Assembly: GCA_045655805.1 (NCBI GenBank)
Contig: JAZOPZ010000013.1
Coordinates: forward strand, 62,001 to 126,000
Direction: 5' to 3'
From: UBA11475 sp045655805
GTDB lineage: Bacteria; Bacillota; Clostridia; Christensenellales; Borkfalkiaceae
DNA: 64,000 nucleotides
Part shown: one piece after another, positions 1-8,941 of the stretch
Numbering within the stretch: the first letter of the stretch is position 1
How the letters are laid out: the number at the start of each line of letters is the position of its first letter
Notes under the pieces: generated by a model
Seen by the model: the letters and a program-made list of their open reading frames with translations, nothing else
Databases searched by the model: none
What the model was told of the DNA's origin: nothing
Translations under genes and position numbers: made by a program

Positions 1-1953
1 CCTAAATTTAGAGATAAAATTGCTGAACCTTACTACGTTAGATACGAATATTCAGCGTCTCAACAAAATAAACCTATTCATTTGGCAACGCACGGTGGTC
101 AAGAATTTGACCTTGTATTGTCGGGTAGTTTAAAAGTTCAAATCGGCGACCATACCGAAATTTTAAATGAAGGCGACAGTATTTATTATAACAGTTCAAC
201 ACCACACGGTATGATTGCCGTTGGTGGTACGGATTGCGTTTTTTGCGCTGTAGTTTTACCTGGTGAAACAACTAAGGAAGAAGAAGTTAGAAGTTCAATC
301 GTAACGGCTCAAACTTCCGAAAGTTTAATCTGTGAAAAGTTTATCGACGTGGTTGAAGACGATAAAGGCGTTCTTAAGAGTATCGACTTTAAAAATACCG
401 AAAGTTTTAACTTTGGTTACGACGTTGTCGATGCTATCGCTGATAAATATCCTGATAAACTCGCTATGCTTTACGTTGATAAGCATCATAACGAAAAAAG
501 GTTCACTTTCAAAGATATTAAGCGCGCGTCAAATCAATGCGCTAACTATTTTGCGTCACTCGGCATCAAAAAGGGCGATAAAGTTATGCTCGTACTTAAG
601 CGCCATTATCAATTTTGGTTCTCGATGGTTGCGCTTCATAAATTGGGCGCTGTTGCAATTCCTGCAACAAACCAACTTAAAGAACACGACTTTGAATACC
701 GTTATAATGCAGCAGGAGTTAAAGCTATTATTTGTACTTCTGACGGGGACGTTGCCGATATTGCCGAAAGAGCAGCCCTTAATGCGCCTACACTTGAAAC
801 TAAAATTATCGTAGGTAAGGCAAAAGACGGTTGGCATAACTTTGACGAGGAATACGTTCGTTTTACAGGTAAATTCCCAAGAACTGCTGACACTTCAGCA
901 GGTAACGACACCGCTTTAATGTTCTTTACTTCGGGAACTACGGGTAATCCTAAAATGGCTGCACATAAGCACACTTATGCACTTGGTCACTACGTTACTG
1001 CTAAATATTGGCATTGTTGTCAAAGAGACGGCTTGCATTTTACCATTTCGGATACTGGTTGGGGTAAATCACTTTGGGGTAAACTCTACGGTCAATGGCT
1101 TTGCGAAGGTGGTGTATTCGTTTACGACTTCGATAAATTCGACGCAAGCGATATTCTTCCTATGTTTGCAAAGTATCAAATCACGACTTTCTGCGCGCCT
1201 CCAACGATGCTCCGTATGTTTATAAAGAGCGACTTAAAGAATTACGATTTATCTTCAATCAAGCATATGACTACTGCTGGTGAAGCGTTGAACCCTGAAG
1301 TTTTCCGTCAGTTTGAACTAGCAACCGGTCTTAAGATTATGGAAGGTTTTGGTCAAACTGAAACGACTCTTACGATTTGCAATCTTTTCGGCACTAAACC
1401 TAAAATCGGCTCAATGGGTAAAGCGTCGCCACAATACGACGTTGATATCGTTGACCTTGACGGCAAATCAGTACCTAACGGTGAAACTGGTGAAATCGTT
1501 ATTCGTACTGATAAGAGCGTTCCGTGCGGGTTATTTAAGGAATATTATCGCGACGGCGAACTTACCGAAGAGGTTTGGCACGACGGTATGTATCACACCA
1601 AAGATACTGCTTGGCGTGACGAGGACGGGTATTTTTACTACGTTTCTCGTATTGACGACGTTATTAAGTCTTCAGGCTATCGTATCGGACCTTTCGAAAT
1701 CGAAAGCGTTATTATGGAACTCCCTTACGTATTAGAGTGTGGCGTTTCTGCTGCTCCTGACGAAATCCGTGGTCAAGTGGTAAAGGCTAGTATCGTATTA
1801 ACAAAAGGGACTGAACCTACTGAAGAATTAAAGAAAGAAATTCAAGAATACGTTAAATCACATACAGCACCTTACAAATATCCACGTATAATCGTGTTTA
1901 AGGATGAATTACCAAAGACCATAAGTGGTAAAATCCAACGTAATAAATTATAA
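1..1953 (+). CDS. Cupin/AMP-dependent acyl-CoA synthetase (5' end outside window)
   Basis: The reading frame is open from base 1, so the gene starts upstream of the window; the TTG at 82 is internal. The visible part begins in a cupin domain (about residues 1-95), followed by an acyl-CoA synthetase (ANL family) that activates a carboxylic acid with ATP and CoA. Seen in sequence: the nucleotide-binding loop TSGTTGNPK, the GFGQTET motif and the C-terminal PKTISGKIQRNK lysine motif. It is closely similar along its whole length to the gene at 2295-4583, so it probably also carries an N-terminal HTH. The usual TGD motif reads TKD here and YVGR reads YVSR, unlike the downstream copy, which may mean a changed substrate or activity. 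Substrate is not shown by the sequence; a short branched-chain acid is inferred from the neighbours. Confidence 0.85.
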   Translation, partial: PKFRDKIAEPYYVRYEYSASQQNKPIHLATHGGQEFDLVLSGSLKVQIGDHTEILNEGDSIYYNSSTPHGMIAVGGTDCVFCAVVLPGETTKEEEVRSSIVTAQTSESLICEKFIDVVEDDKGVLKSIDFKNTESFNFGYDVVDAIADKYPDKLAMLYVDKHHNEKRFTFKDIKRASNQCANYFASLGIKKGDKVMLVLKRHYQFWFSMVALHKLGAVAIPATNQLKEHDFEYRYNAAGVKAIICTSDGDVADIAERAALNAPTLETKIIVGKAKDGWHNFDEEYVRFTGKFPRTADTSAGNDTALMFFTSGTTGNPKMAAHKHTYALGHYVTAKYWHCCQRDGLHFTISDTGWGKSLWGKLYGQWLCEGGVFVYDFDKFDASDILPMFAKYQITTFCAPPTMLRMFIKSDLKNYDLSSIKHMTTAGEALNPEVFRQFELATGLKIMEGFGQTETTLTICNLFGTKPKIGSMGKASPQYDVDIVDLDGKSVPNGETGEIVIRTDKSVPCGLFKEYYRDGELTEEVWHDGMYHTKDTAWRDEDGYFYYVSRIDDVIKSSGYRIGPFEIESVIMELPYVLECGVSAAPDEIRGQVVKASIVLTKGTEPTEELKKEIQEYVKSHTAPYKYPRIIVFKDELPKTISGKIQRNKL

Positions 1954-1969
1954 GTTTAATTAAAAAATC

Positions 1970-1999
1970 TTGACAGATATCATATAGATATGATATAAT
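1970..1999 (+). promoter_or_regulatory. Strong sigma-A promoter of the T-box operon
   Basis: TTGACA at 1970-1975 and TATAAT at 1994-1999, both perfect consensus, with an 18-bp spacer. Transcription would start near 2006, just ahead of the T-box leader, so the second synthetase and the vor genes have their own promoter and do not depend on read-through from the first copy. Confidence 0.85.
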
Positions 2000-2005
2000 C
2001 TTACA

Positions 2006-2275
2006 AAATATTAAATGCTACGACGAAAAGGGCTTTATTTTGAGCGTTTGCAGAGAGACGGCGTTTTGGTGTAAGCCGTTACGCAAAATTAAAGTTGTAG
2101 TTTCCGAGCAGGGAGAAGAAATTGCCGTATCGTCGGCAGGAGTAGAACTCTCCGTGATACTGCGTTAAGGTATAGGACGGACGTCTGAAGTGGCGCGTAA
2201 GCGCAATTTGAGTGGTACCGCGGGCAGATTATTGGGCTCGTCTCAAAGGTTATATCTTTGGGACGGGTTTTTGTC
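2006..2275 (+). promoter_or_regulatory. T-box riboswitch leader (probably isoleucine or leucine)
   Basis: A T-box leader binds uncharged tRNA and prevents termination when an amino acid is scarce. Seen here: stem I closed by CTACGAC (2018-2024) with GTTGTAG (2094-2100), the AGAGAG element (2053-2058), a TTTTGGTG apical element, the conserved T-box AGTGGTACCGCGGG (2211-2224), and a terminator with stem arms 2237-2248 and 2256-2267 followed by a T-run. The specifier lies in the bases 2088-2091 before the closing stem. Read as ATT it is isoleucine, read as TTA it is leucine; the two overlap and I cannot decide. Either choice fits the branched-chain genes downstream. Confidence 0.88.
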
Positions 2276-2294
2276 TTTGTCCGAGGAGGAAATA

Positions 2295-4583
2295 GTGAAC
2301 ACAGGATTAGAATTCAAAATTAAAGAGATGGCGCAAAGAATTAAAACTTTGCGTGAAATTATGGGGTACACCGCCGAAGAAATGGCGCAAAAAACAGGTG
2401 TTTCGCTCCAAGAATACGTTAGTTGTGAAACGGGCGTACAAGACCTTAACTTTGCGTTCTTGTATCGTTGCGCAGACGCTTTAAAAGTTGACGTAACTGA
2501 AATTATCGACGGTACAGGCCCTCGTCTTGCAGGTTATACCGTAACTAGGGCGGGTGATGGTCAAGAAATTCAAAAAGCGCACGGCATGACTTACTTTAAC
2601 CTTGCGTCCGCTTTCAAAAATCGTATTGCCGAACCTTTGTACGTAGTTTCCGATTACGACGAAAACTTGCAAAATAAACCGATAGACTTAACTAGCCACG
2701 ACGGTCAAGAATGCGATATCGTCGTTAAAGGGGCGCTAAAGGTTCAAGTCGGCAACCATATTGAAGTTTTACGCGCAGGCGATAGCATATATTACGATTC
2801 TTCAGTACCACACGGTATGATTGCCGTTGACGGTGAAGATTGCGTATTCTACGCGTTCGTATTAAATCCGTCAAAAGCGCCTATGGAAACTATCGTACAC
2901 GCTAAACAAAGCGTTACTTTTGCTCCAGTTAAAAAGGCGGACGGCAATATTCGTCGCGTTTGGGAAGACTTTATCGTTCCAACTGAAGACGAAAACGGCG
3001 TACTTAAAGCAATTTCGTTCAAAAACGACGATAAGTTTAATTTTGCTTACGACGTTATTGATAAAATTGGCGAACTTTATCCTGAAAAAGTCGCTATGTT
3101 ACATATCGCTGAAGACAAGACTGAAAGAAAGTTCACTTTTGCTGAACTTAAAAGGGCGTCTTCACAAACGGCTAACTACTTTAAGTCGCTCGGTATTAAA
3201 AAAGGCGACAAAGTTATGCTTATATTAAAGCGCCATTATCAATTCTGGATTGCTATGCTGGCTCTCCATAAACTTGGCGCTGTTGCAATTCCTGCAACTA
3301 ATCAACTTAAGGAACACGACATTACTTACCGTTTGCAAAAGGCAGGCGTAAAGACCGTTCTTTGTACTGCTGACGGCAAAGTTAGTAAGGAAGTGGAAAA
3401 ATCAGTTAAAGAGTGTCCTTTCGTTGAAAATCTTATTATGGTTAACGGCACGGCTGACGGTTGGCGTAATTTTGACGAAGAATATACTTTATTCTCTGGC
3501 AAATTCCCAAGAACTAAAGAAACGGCTTGTGGCGACGACCTTATGCTTATGTACTTTACTTCAGGTACTACGGGCAATCCAAAAATCGCAATGCACAATT
3601 ATAAATACCCACTCGGACATTTTATTACGGCTAAATACTGGCATTGCGTAAATCCGGACGGCTTACATTTAACGGTTGCCGATTCTGGTTGGGCAAAATG
3701 CGCGTGGGGTAAACTTTACGGTCAATGGCTTTGTGAAGCAGGTATTTTCGTATACGACTTCGATAGATTTGATGCAAACGAAATTTTACCTATGTTCAAG
3801 GCGCATAACATTACTACTTTCTGCGCTCCACCTACTATTTTAAGAATGATGGTAAAACAAGACTTATCGAACTTCGATTTGTCTACCATTGAACATATGA
3901 CTACCGCTGGCGAAGCGTTAAACCCTGAAGTTTTCCGTCAGTTTGAAGAAGCAACCGGCTTGCAAATTATGGAAGGTTTCGGTCAAACGGAAACTACCGT
4001 TGCTCTTGCAAATCTCGCTGGTACGACTTCAAAACTCGGCTCTATGGGTAAACCTGTACCACTTTACGATATTCGTCTTTTGGATAGTGAAGGCAAGCAA
4101 GTACCTGTTGGTGAAGTTGGTGAAATTTGCTTTAACGTTGCTAACGGCAAGCCAAACGGTTTATTCACGGGCTACTATGAAGATGAAGAAAAGACTGCTG
4201 AGTGCTGGCACGACGGTTTCTACCACACCGGCGACACCGCTTGGCGTGATGAAGACGGTTATTTTTGGTACGTTGGTAGAGTAGATGACCTTATTAAGTC
4301 TTCGGGCTACCGTATCGGACCGTTTGAAATTGAAAACGTTATTATGGAACTTCCTTACGTGTTAGAGTGTGGTGTTTCACCAGAACCTGACGAAGTAAGG
4401 GGACAAGTAGTTAAGGCAAGTATCGTTTTAGTTAAAGGTACTACGCCGTCAGATGAATTAAAGAAGGAAATTCAAGATTACGTTAAAACGAGAACTGCAC
4501 CTTATAAATATCCTCGTGTAATCGTGTTTAAGGACGAACTTCCAAAAACCACTAGTGGTAAAATTCAACGTAATAAACTCTAA
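2295..4583 (+). CDS. HTH-cupin-acyl-CoA synthetase fusion protein
   Basis: A 762-residue protein with an XRE-type helix-turn-helix (about residues 10-65), a cupin domain (about 130-200) and a full AMP-forming acyl-CoA synthetase (about 235-760). Synthetase motifs visible: TSGTTGNPK, GFGQTETT, YHTGD, and PKTTSGKIQRNK with the catalytic lysine. The start is GTG at 2295, with GAGGAGGA just before it; the frame is open back to 2190 but that part lies inside the T-box antiterminator. XRE-cupin regulators are usually separate proteins that sense small molecules, so here sensor and enzyme are joined. It is the first gene of the T-box operon with ilvE and vor. Likely substrates are isobutyrate, isovalerate or 2-methylbutyrate (inferred from context). 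Confidence 0.85.
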   Translation: MNTGLEFKIKEMAQRIKTLREIMGYTAEEMAQKTGVSLQEYVSCETGVQDLNFAFLYRCADALKVDVTEIIDGTGPRLAGYTVTRAGDGQEIQKAHGMTYFNLASAFKNRIAEPLYVVSDYDENLQNKPIDLTSHDGQECDIVVKGALKVQVGNHIEVLRAGDSIYYDSSVPHGMIAVDGEDCVFYAFVLNPSKAPMETIVHAKQSVTFAPVKKADGNIRRVWEDFIVPTEDENGVLKAISFKNDDKFNFAYDVIDKIGELYPEKVAMLHIAEDKTERKFTFAELKRASSQTANYFKSLGIKKGDKVMLILKRHYQFWIAMLALHKLGAVAIPATNQLKEHDITYRLQKAGVKTVLCTADGKVSKEVEKSVKECPFVENLIMVNGTADGWRNFDEEYTLFSGKFPRTKETACGDDLMLMYFTSGTTGNPKIAMHNYKYPLGHFITAKYWHCVNPDGLHLTVADSGWAKCAWGKLYGQWLCEAGIFVYDFDRFDANEILPMFKAHNITTFCAPPTILRMMVKQDLSNFDLSTIEHMTTAGEALNPEVFRQFEEATGLQIMEGFGQTETTVALANLAGTTSKLGSMGKPVPLYDIRLLDSEGKQVPVGEVGEICFNVANGKPNGLFTGYYEDEEKTAECWHDGFYHTGDTAWRDEDGYFWYVGRVDDLIKSSGYRIGPFEIENVIMELPYVLECGVSPEPDEVRGQVVKASIVLVKGTTPSDELKKEIQDYVKTRTAPYKYPRVIVFKDELPKTTSGKIQRNKL

Positions 4584-4600
4584 TAAAAGGGGTAAAAGAT

Positions 4601-5680
4601 ATGAAATACGATATTAAAATTACAAAAACAACTGCTCCTAAACAAAAACCTGTGGACGAATCAAAGTTGGGCTTTGGTAAAATTTTTACCGACCATATGT
4701 TCGTGATGAAGTGGTCTGCAGACAAGGGCTGGTATGATGGTAAAATCGTACCGTTTGCTCCACTTCCTATTCATCCTGCGTCAACCGTTCTTCACTACGG
4801 TGCAGAAATTTTCGAAGGCATGAAGGCTTATCGTACCGTTGATAACGAAATCGTTTTATTCCGTCCAACTGAAAACATTAAAAGACTTAATCAAAGTGCT
4901 GAACGTTTGTGTTTGCCAGAACTTGACGAAGAAGGCGCTTTAGATATCTTAAAAACTATCGTTGAACTTGAAAAAGACTGGGTTCCTCACGCTGAAGGTA
5001 CTGCACTTTACTTAAGACCTTACTTGATCGGTAACGACCCACACCTTGGCGTGCACGCCGTTCACGAAGCAATGTTCGTGGTGATTTGTTCACCTGTTGG
5101 CGCTTACTATGCTGAAGGTATCAACCCTGTTAAAATTGCTATTGAATCACAAGACGTTAGAGCCGTTCGTGGTGGTACTGGCTACGCTAAATGCGGTGGT
5201 AACTACGCTGCAAGTTTAAGGGCAGGTCAACGCGCTGAACAAAACGGCTACACTCAAGTTTTATGGCTCGACGGCGTTGAAAGAAAGTATATTGAAGAAG
5301 TTGGCGCTATGAACGTTATGTTCAAAGTGGACGGCAAAATCGTAACCCCTGCGCTTACTGGTTCAATTTTACCTGGTATTACTAGAAAATCTTGCGTAGA
5401 ACTTTTGAAAGATTGGGGTTATACCGTTGAAGAAAGACTTTTTTCTGTTGACGAACTTTTCGACAGCGCAAAGACAGGCAAGTTAGAAGAGGCTTGGGGT
5501 ACTGGTACGGCTGCGGTAATTTCACCTATCGGTAAACTTTTCTACCAAGGTAACGAATATTTAGTTTCTAACAACGAAATTGGCGAACTTGCTCAAAAAC
5601 TTTACGATAATCTTACTGGTATTCAATGGGGCAAGGTTGCTGACACTAAAGGCTGGATTGAAAAGGTTTGTAAAGGTTAA
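4601..5680 (+). CDS. ilvE: Branched-chain amino acid aminotransferase
   Basis: A 359-residue class IV PLP-dependent aminotransferase of the longer BCAT type. It interconverts valine, leucine and isoleucine with their 2-oxoacids, using glutamate/2-oxoglutarate. The fold type IV pattern is visible: HYGAEIFEGMKAYR near residue 65, YAKCGGNYAAS carrying the PLP lysine near 200, EVGAMNVMF near 230, and LTGSILPGITR near 265. It lies 17 bp after the synthetase with a GGGG ribosome-binding site and before the vor genes. In this operon it would turn the 2-oxoacids made or used by the VOR complex into amino acids. Confidence 0.92.
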   Translation: MKYDIKITKTTAPKQKPVDESKLGFGKIFTDHMFVMKWSADKGWYDGKIVPFAPLPIHPASTVLHYGAEIFEGMKAYRTVDNEIVLFRPTENIKRLNQSAERLCLPELDEEGALDILKTIVELEKDWVPHAEGTALYLRPYLIGNDPHLGVHAVHEAMFVVICSPVGAYYAEGINPVKIAIESQDVRAVRGGTGYAKCGGNYAASLRAGQRAEQNGYTQVLWLDGVERKYIEEVGAMNVMFKVDGKIVTPALTGSILPGITRKSCVELLKDWGYTVEERLFSVDELFDSAKTGKLEEAWGTGTAAVISPIGKLFYQGNEYLVSNNEIGELAQKLYDNLTGIQWGKVADTKGWIEKVCKG

Positions 5681-5682
5681 TT

Positions 5683-6357
5683 ATGACTAAAAATTACAAG
5701 CGCGTATATATCTTGGCAGGGCATTACGGTAGTGGCAAAACGAATATTGCAGTAAACCTTGCTCTTAAATTAAAGGAAGAAGGTTTTCCGGTAAACATTG
5801 CCGACCTAGATATAGTAAACCCGTATTTTAGAACGAAAGATAGCGCTTTAGATTTACAAAAGGCGGGTATAAGGCTTATTTCACCCACCTACGCAAATAC
5901 CAACGTTGACTTACCTGCGCTCCCGCAAGAAGTTTACGCTTTGGTTCAACAAAAAAATGCAAAAGCCGTTTTCGACGTCGGTGGTGACGACCGTGGCGCA
6001 TACGCTCTCGGTAGATACGCCCCGTATATTTTAGAAGAAAACGACTACGAAATGTGTTTCGTCGTGAACTTTTTTAGACCTTTAACCCGTACGGCTAAAG
6101 AGGCTGAAGAAGTTATGCGTGAAATTGAACTTGCTGGTAAAATCAAGTTCACCGCAATTATAAATAATTCTAATTTAGGTCCGTTGACGGATAAAGAGAG
6201 TGTGCTTTCATCACAAGTTTTAACGGAAGAGCTTTCTAAAAATACCGGTTTACCGATTATTCTAACGACGGTTTCGCCTCATCTTGCAAAAGATTTTTCG
6301 GGCGAAGGGTATTTACCACTTAAATTGCAGGAAAAATATTACGATATTAAGGAGTAG
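5683..6357 (+). CDS. P-loop ATPase of the vor operon, function unknown
   Basis: A 224-residue protein of the ParA/MinD-CobQ-like P-loop fold. The Walker A motif GHYGSGKT is at about residues 13-20, and a hydrophobic strand ending in DVGGDD near 98-103 fits a Walker B region. It starts 2 bp after ilvE and its stop is 4 bp before the ferredoxin start, so it is surely co-transcribed with vor. Proteins of this kind often accompany VOR-like clusters; a role in cluster assembly or maturation is possible but is inference only. No membrane segment or metal-binding cysteine cluster is seen. Confidence 0.75.
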   Translation: MTKNYKRVYILAGHYGSGKTNIAVNLALKLKEEGFPVNIADLDIVNPYFRTKDSALDLQKAGIRLISPTYANTNVDLPALPQEVYALVQQKNAKAVFDVGGDDRGAYALGRYAPYILEENDYEMCFVVNFFRPLTRTAKEAEEVMREIELAGKIKFTAIINNSNLGPLTDKESVLSSQVLTEELSKNTGLPIILTTVSPHLAKDFSGEGYLPLKLQEKYYDIKE

Positions 6358-6361
6358 CACT

Positions 6362-6568
6362 ATGGCAAAAGTTACTATTGACTTTAACGTTTGTAAGGGC
6401 TGTGGGTTGTGCGTAAACGCTTGCCCAAAAAAGATTATTGCTCTTTCAAAAGACAAATTAAACGCAAAAGGACATTCCCCTGCGGAAATCACCAATCAGG
6501 ATTTATGTATCGCTTGTGCATTTTGCGCAACTATGTGCCCTGATTGCGCTATTACCGTAGAAAAGTAG
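6362..6568 (+). CDS. vorD: VOR-type oxidoreductase, ferredoxin (delta) subunit
   Basis: A 68-residue 2[4Fe-4S] ferredoxin with two CxxCxxCxxxC motifs (CKGCGLCVNACP and CIACAFCATMCP). It carries electrons between the TPP enzyme and external ferredoxin. The frame is open 26 codons further upstream, but that stretch overlaps the preceding gene; ATG at 6362, 4 bp after the upstream stop and preceded by AAGGAG, gives the normal length. The order delta-alpha-beta-gamma is typical for Firmicutes VOR/KOR clusters. Confidence 0.9.
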   Translation: MAKVTIDFNVCKGCGLCVNACPKKIIALSKDKLNAKGHSPAEITNQDLCIACAFCATMCPDCAITVEK

Positions 6569-6577
6569 AGGTGTATT

Positions 6578-7639
6578 ATGGCAGATAAAGTTTTAATGAA
6601 AGGTAACGAAGCAATTGCTGAAGCCGCTATTAAAGCCGGTTGCAGACATTACTTTGGATATCCAATTACTCCACAAACGGAAATTGCCGCTTATATGGCA
6701 AAGCGTATGCCTAAAATCGGCGGTACTTTCTTACAAGCAGAAAGTGAAATTTCAGCAATCAATATGGTTTACGGTGTTGCGGGCGCAGGTTTTAGAGTTA
6801 TGACCTCGTCTTCAAGTCCTGGGATTTCCTTAAAGCAAGAAGGTATTTCTTACATAGTAGGTGCAGATTTACCTGCGCTTATCGTTAACGTACAAAGGGG
6901 TGGCCCTGGTCTTGGTGGTATTCAACCATCTCAATCAGACTATTTCCAAGCAACAAAGGGTGGTGGTCACGGTGACTATCGTTTGATTTGTTTAGCGCCT
7001 GCATCCGTTCAAGAAATGGCTGACTTAACAATCAAGGCTTTCGATCTTGCAGATAAATATAGAATGCCTGCTATGCTTTTAGCGGACGGTACTATGGGGC
7101 AAATGATGGAACCTGTTTCTATTCCTGAAGTTACCGAAAAGCCTGTTGATAAACCTTGGGCTGCAAACGGTACTAAGGGTGAAAGAAAACATAACATTAT
7201 AAATTCTCTCTACTTAAAACCTGAAGTATTAGAAAAGGTTAACTTCGAAAGATTTGAACGCTATAAAGAAATCGAAAATAACGAAGTTATGTATGAAGAA
7301 TATATGATGGACGACGCAGAATACTGCGTAGTTGCTTTCGGTATTGCTGCGCGCGTATCTAAAAACGCCGTTACTGAAGCAAGAAAACAAGGCATTAAGG
7401 TTGGTTTAATTAGACCTATTACCTTATGGCCGTTCCCAACCAAAGTATTAAATAAGGCGGCAGATAAGGTTAAAGGCTTTATTTCAGTTGAACTTTCTAT
7501 GGGACAAATGATTGAAGACGTTCGCCTTGCAACGGAATGCAAAAGACCTGTCGTTCTTTGCAACAGAGCAGGCGGTATGATACCTTCACCTGACCAAGTG
7601 CTTGAAAGCATTAAAAATCTTGTTAAGGAGGTAAAATAA
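6578..7639 (+). CDS. vorB: VOR-type oxidoreductase, alpha subunit
   Basis: A 353-residue pyruvate-ferredoxin-oxidoreductase-like alpha chain. It forms, with the beta, gamma and delta subunits, the complex that interconverts branched-chain 2-oxoacids with acyl-CoA, CO2 and reduced ferredoxin. Seen: the N-terminal MKGNEAIAEAAI...YFGYPITPQTEI segment, SSSPGISLKQEG, and the QRGGPGLGG motif, all characteristic of the VorB/KorA group. It starts 9 bp after vorD. Substrate preference (3-methyl-2-oxobutanoate rather than 2-oxoglutarate) is inferred from the ilvE and synthetase neighbours and general resemblance to VorB. Confidence 0.88.
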   Translation: MADKVLMKGNEAIAEAAIKAGCRHYFGYPITPQTEIAAYMAKRMPKIGGTFLQAESEISAINMVYGVAGAGFRVMTSSSSPGISLKQEGISYIVGADLPALIVNVQRGGPGLGGIQPSQSDYFQATKGGGHGDYRLICLAPASVQEMADLTIKAFDLADKYRMPAMLLADGTMGQMMEPVSIPEVTEKPVDKPWAANGTKGERKHNIINSLYLKPEVLEKVNFERFERYKEIENNEVMYEEYMMDDAEYCVVAFGIAARVSKNAVTEARKQGIKVGLIRPITLWPFPTKVLNKAADKVKGFISVELSMGQMIEDVRLATECKRPVVLCNRAGGMIPSPDQVLESIKNLVKEVK

Positions 7640-8391
7640 TGGCTACAGTATTTAAGAAACCACAGGCTCTTACGGACGCGCCTTTACACTATTGTCCGGG
7701 CTGTACTCACGGTATTATTCACCGTCTCGTAGCCGAAGCCATCGATGAACTCGGTATTTTAGGTAAAACCGTAGGCGTTGCGCCGGTTGGTTGCGCAGTT
7801 ATGGCTTACGATTATTTTGCTTGCGATATGCTTGAAGCGGCTCACGGTAGAGCACCTGCAGTTGCTACAGGCTTAAAGCGTTGTATGCCTGAAAATATTA
7901 TTTTCACCTACCAAGGGGACGGCGACTTGGCGTCTATCGGTATGGCTGAAACCGTACACGCAGCAACTAGAAACGAAAATATCACTATCATCTTCGTAAA
8001 CAACGCAATTTACGGTATGACTGGTGGTCAAATGGCACCAACTTCTCTTCCTGGTCAAGTTACCCAAACTTCACCTTACGGCAGAGACGTTAAAACCCAA
8101 GGTTTCCCAATAAAAGTTTCTGAACTTTTATCTGCGCTCGACGGTCCAGAATATATCGAAAGAGTTGCAGTAAATAACGTTAAGAACGTTAAAAACGCTA
8201 AAAAGGCAATTTTAAAGGCTTTTAAAAACCAAATCGAAGGCAAAGGATTCTCACTTATCGAAGTAGTTTCTTCTTGTCCTACGAACTGGGGTATGACACC
8301 ACAAAAGGCGCTTGATTGGGTAGAAGAAAACATGCTCCCTTACTATCCTTTGGGCGTTTACAAAGATAAGAGCGCTAAAAAGGAGGGCTAA
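7639..8391 (+). CDS. vorA: VOR-type oxidoreductase, beta (TPP-binding) subunit
   Basis: A 250-residue TPP-binding chain. The motif GDGDLASIGMAE followed by NNAIYGMTGGQ matches the GDG...N TPP/Mg site, and the N-terminal CPGCTHG is the first iron-sulfur or structural cysteine signature of this family. Its ATG overlaps the final base of vorB, so the two are translationally coupled, and a GGAGG site lies at the end of vorB. It holds the active site where the 2-oxoacid is decarboxylated, or formed from acyl-CoA and CO2 if the reaction runs in reverse. Confidence 0.88.
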   Translation: MATVFKKPQALTDAPLHYCPGCTHGIIHRLVAEAIDELGILGKTVGVAPVGCAVMAYDYFACDMLEAAHGRAPAVATGLKRCMPENIIFTYQGDGDLASIGMAETVHAATRNENITIIFVNNAIYGMTGGQMAPTSLPGQVTQTSPYGRDVKTQGFPIKVSELLSALDGPEYIERVAVNNVKNVKNAKKAILKAFKNQIEGKGFSLIEVVSSCPTNWGMTPQKALDWVEENMLPYYPLGVYKDKSAKKEG

Positions 8392-8394
8392 AAG

Positions 8395-8931
8395 ATGACG
8401 ACACAAGTTTTAATCGCAGGATTTGGTGGTCAAGGCGTACTTTTTGCAGGTAAGTTCTTGGCTTATAAAGGTCTTTTGGAAGACAAGCAAGTAAGTTGGT
8501 TGCCATCTTACGGTCCTGAAATGCGTGGTGGTACTGCAAACTGTTCTATTATCGTTAGTGACGATCCTGTAGGTTCACCTATCGTGTCAAACCCTGACGT
8601 ACTTATCGCGATGAATTTACCTTCACTTGATAAGTATGAAAACGAGGCTGTTCCCGGTTCGGTAATTATCGTTGATAGTACTCTTATTGATAGAAAGTTA
8701 ACTCGTACCGACGTAAAAGCGTTTTATATTCCAGCAACTAAACTCGCAAAAGAAATGAACGCTCCAACGCTTGCCAATATGATTATGATCGGCAAGATGA
8801 TTAAGGAAAGTTCGGCAGTTTCTATCGATAATTTAGAAGACGCTATGAAAAAGGTCGTGCCACCTAAAAAGGCTGACTTAATCGGCGTAAATATGCAAGC
8901 AGTAATGCTCGGTTATAATTACCAAGATTAA
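8395..8931 (+). CDS. vorC: VOR-type oxidoreductase, gamma subunit
   Basis: A 178-residue gamma chain with the N-terminal GFGGQGVLFAGK motif and YGPEMRGGTANC, both typical of the POR/KOR gamma domain. It starts 3 bp after the beta subunit and is the last gene of the T-box operon. No convincing U-rich terminator follows; the multi-hairpin repeat starting near 8942 lies directly downstream and may serve that purpose. Confidence 0.88.
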   Translation: MTTQVLIAGFGGQGVLFAGKFLAYKGLLEDKQVSWLPSYGPEMRGGTANCSIIVSDDPVGSPIVSNPDVLIAMNLPSLDKYENEAVPGSVIIVDSTLIDRKLTRTDVKAFYIPATKLAKEMNAPTLANMIMIGKMIKESSAVSIDNLEDAMKKVVPPKKADLIGVNMQAVMLGYNYQD

Positions 8932-8941
8932 TAACGAATAA

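Noticed and set aside
702..974. Many antisense and out-of-frame ORFs inside large genes (for example 702-974, 11167-11850, 45109-45702)
   Set aside because: They lie fully inside well-supported genes, lack RBS and show no domain pattern.
2190..2294. In-frame extension of the synthetase gene upstream of 2295
   Set aside because: It lies within the T-box antiterminator/terminator; GTG at 2295 has a strong RBS.
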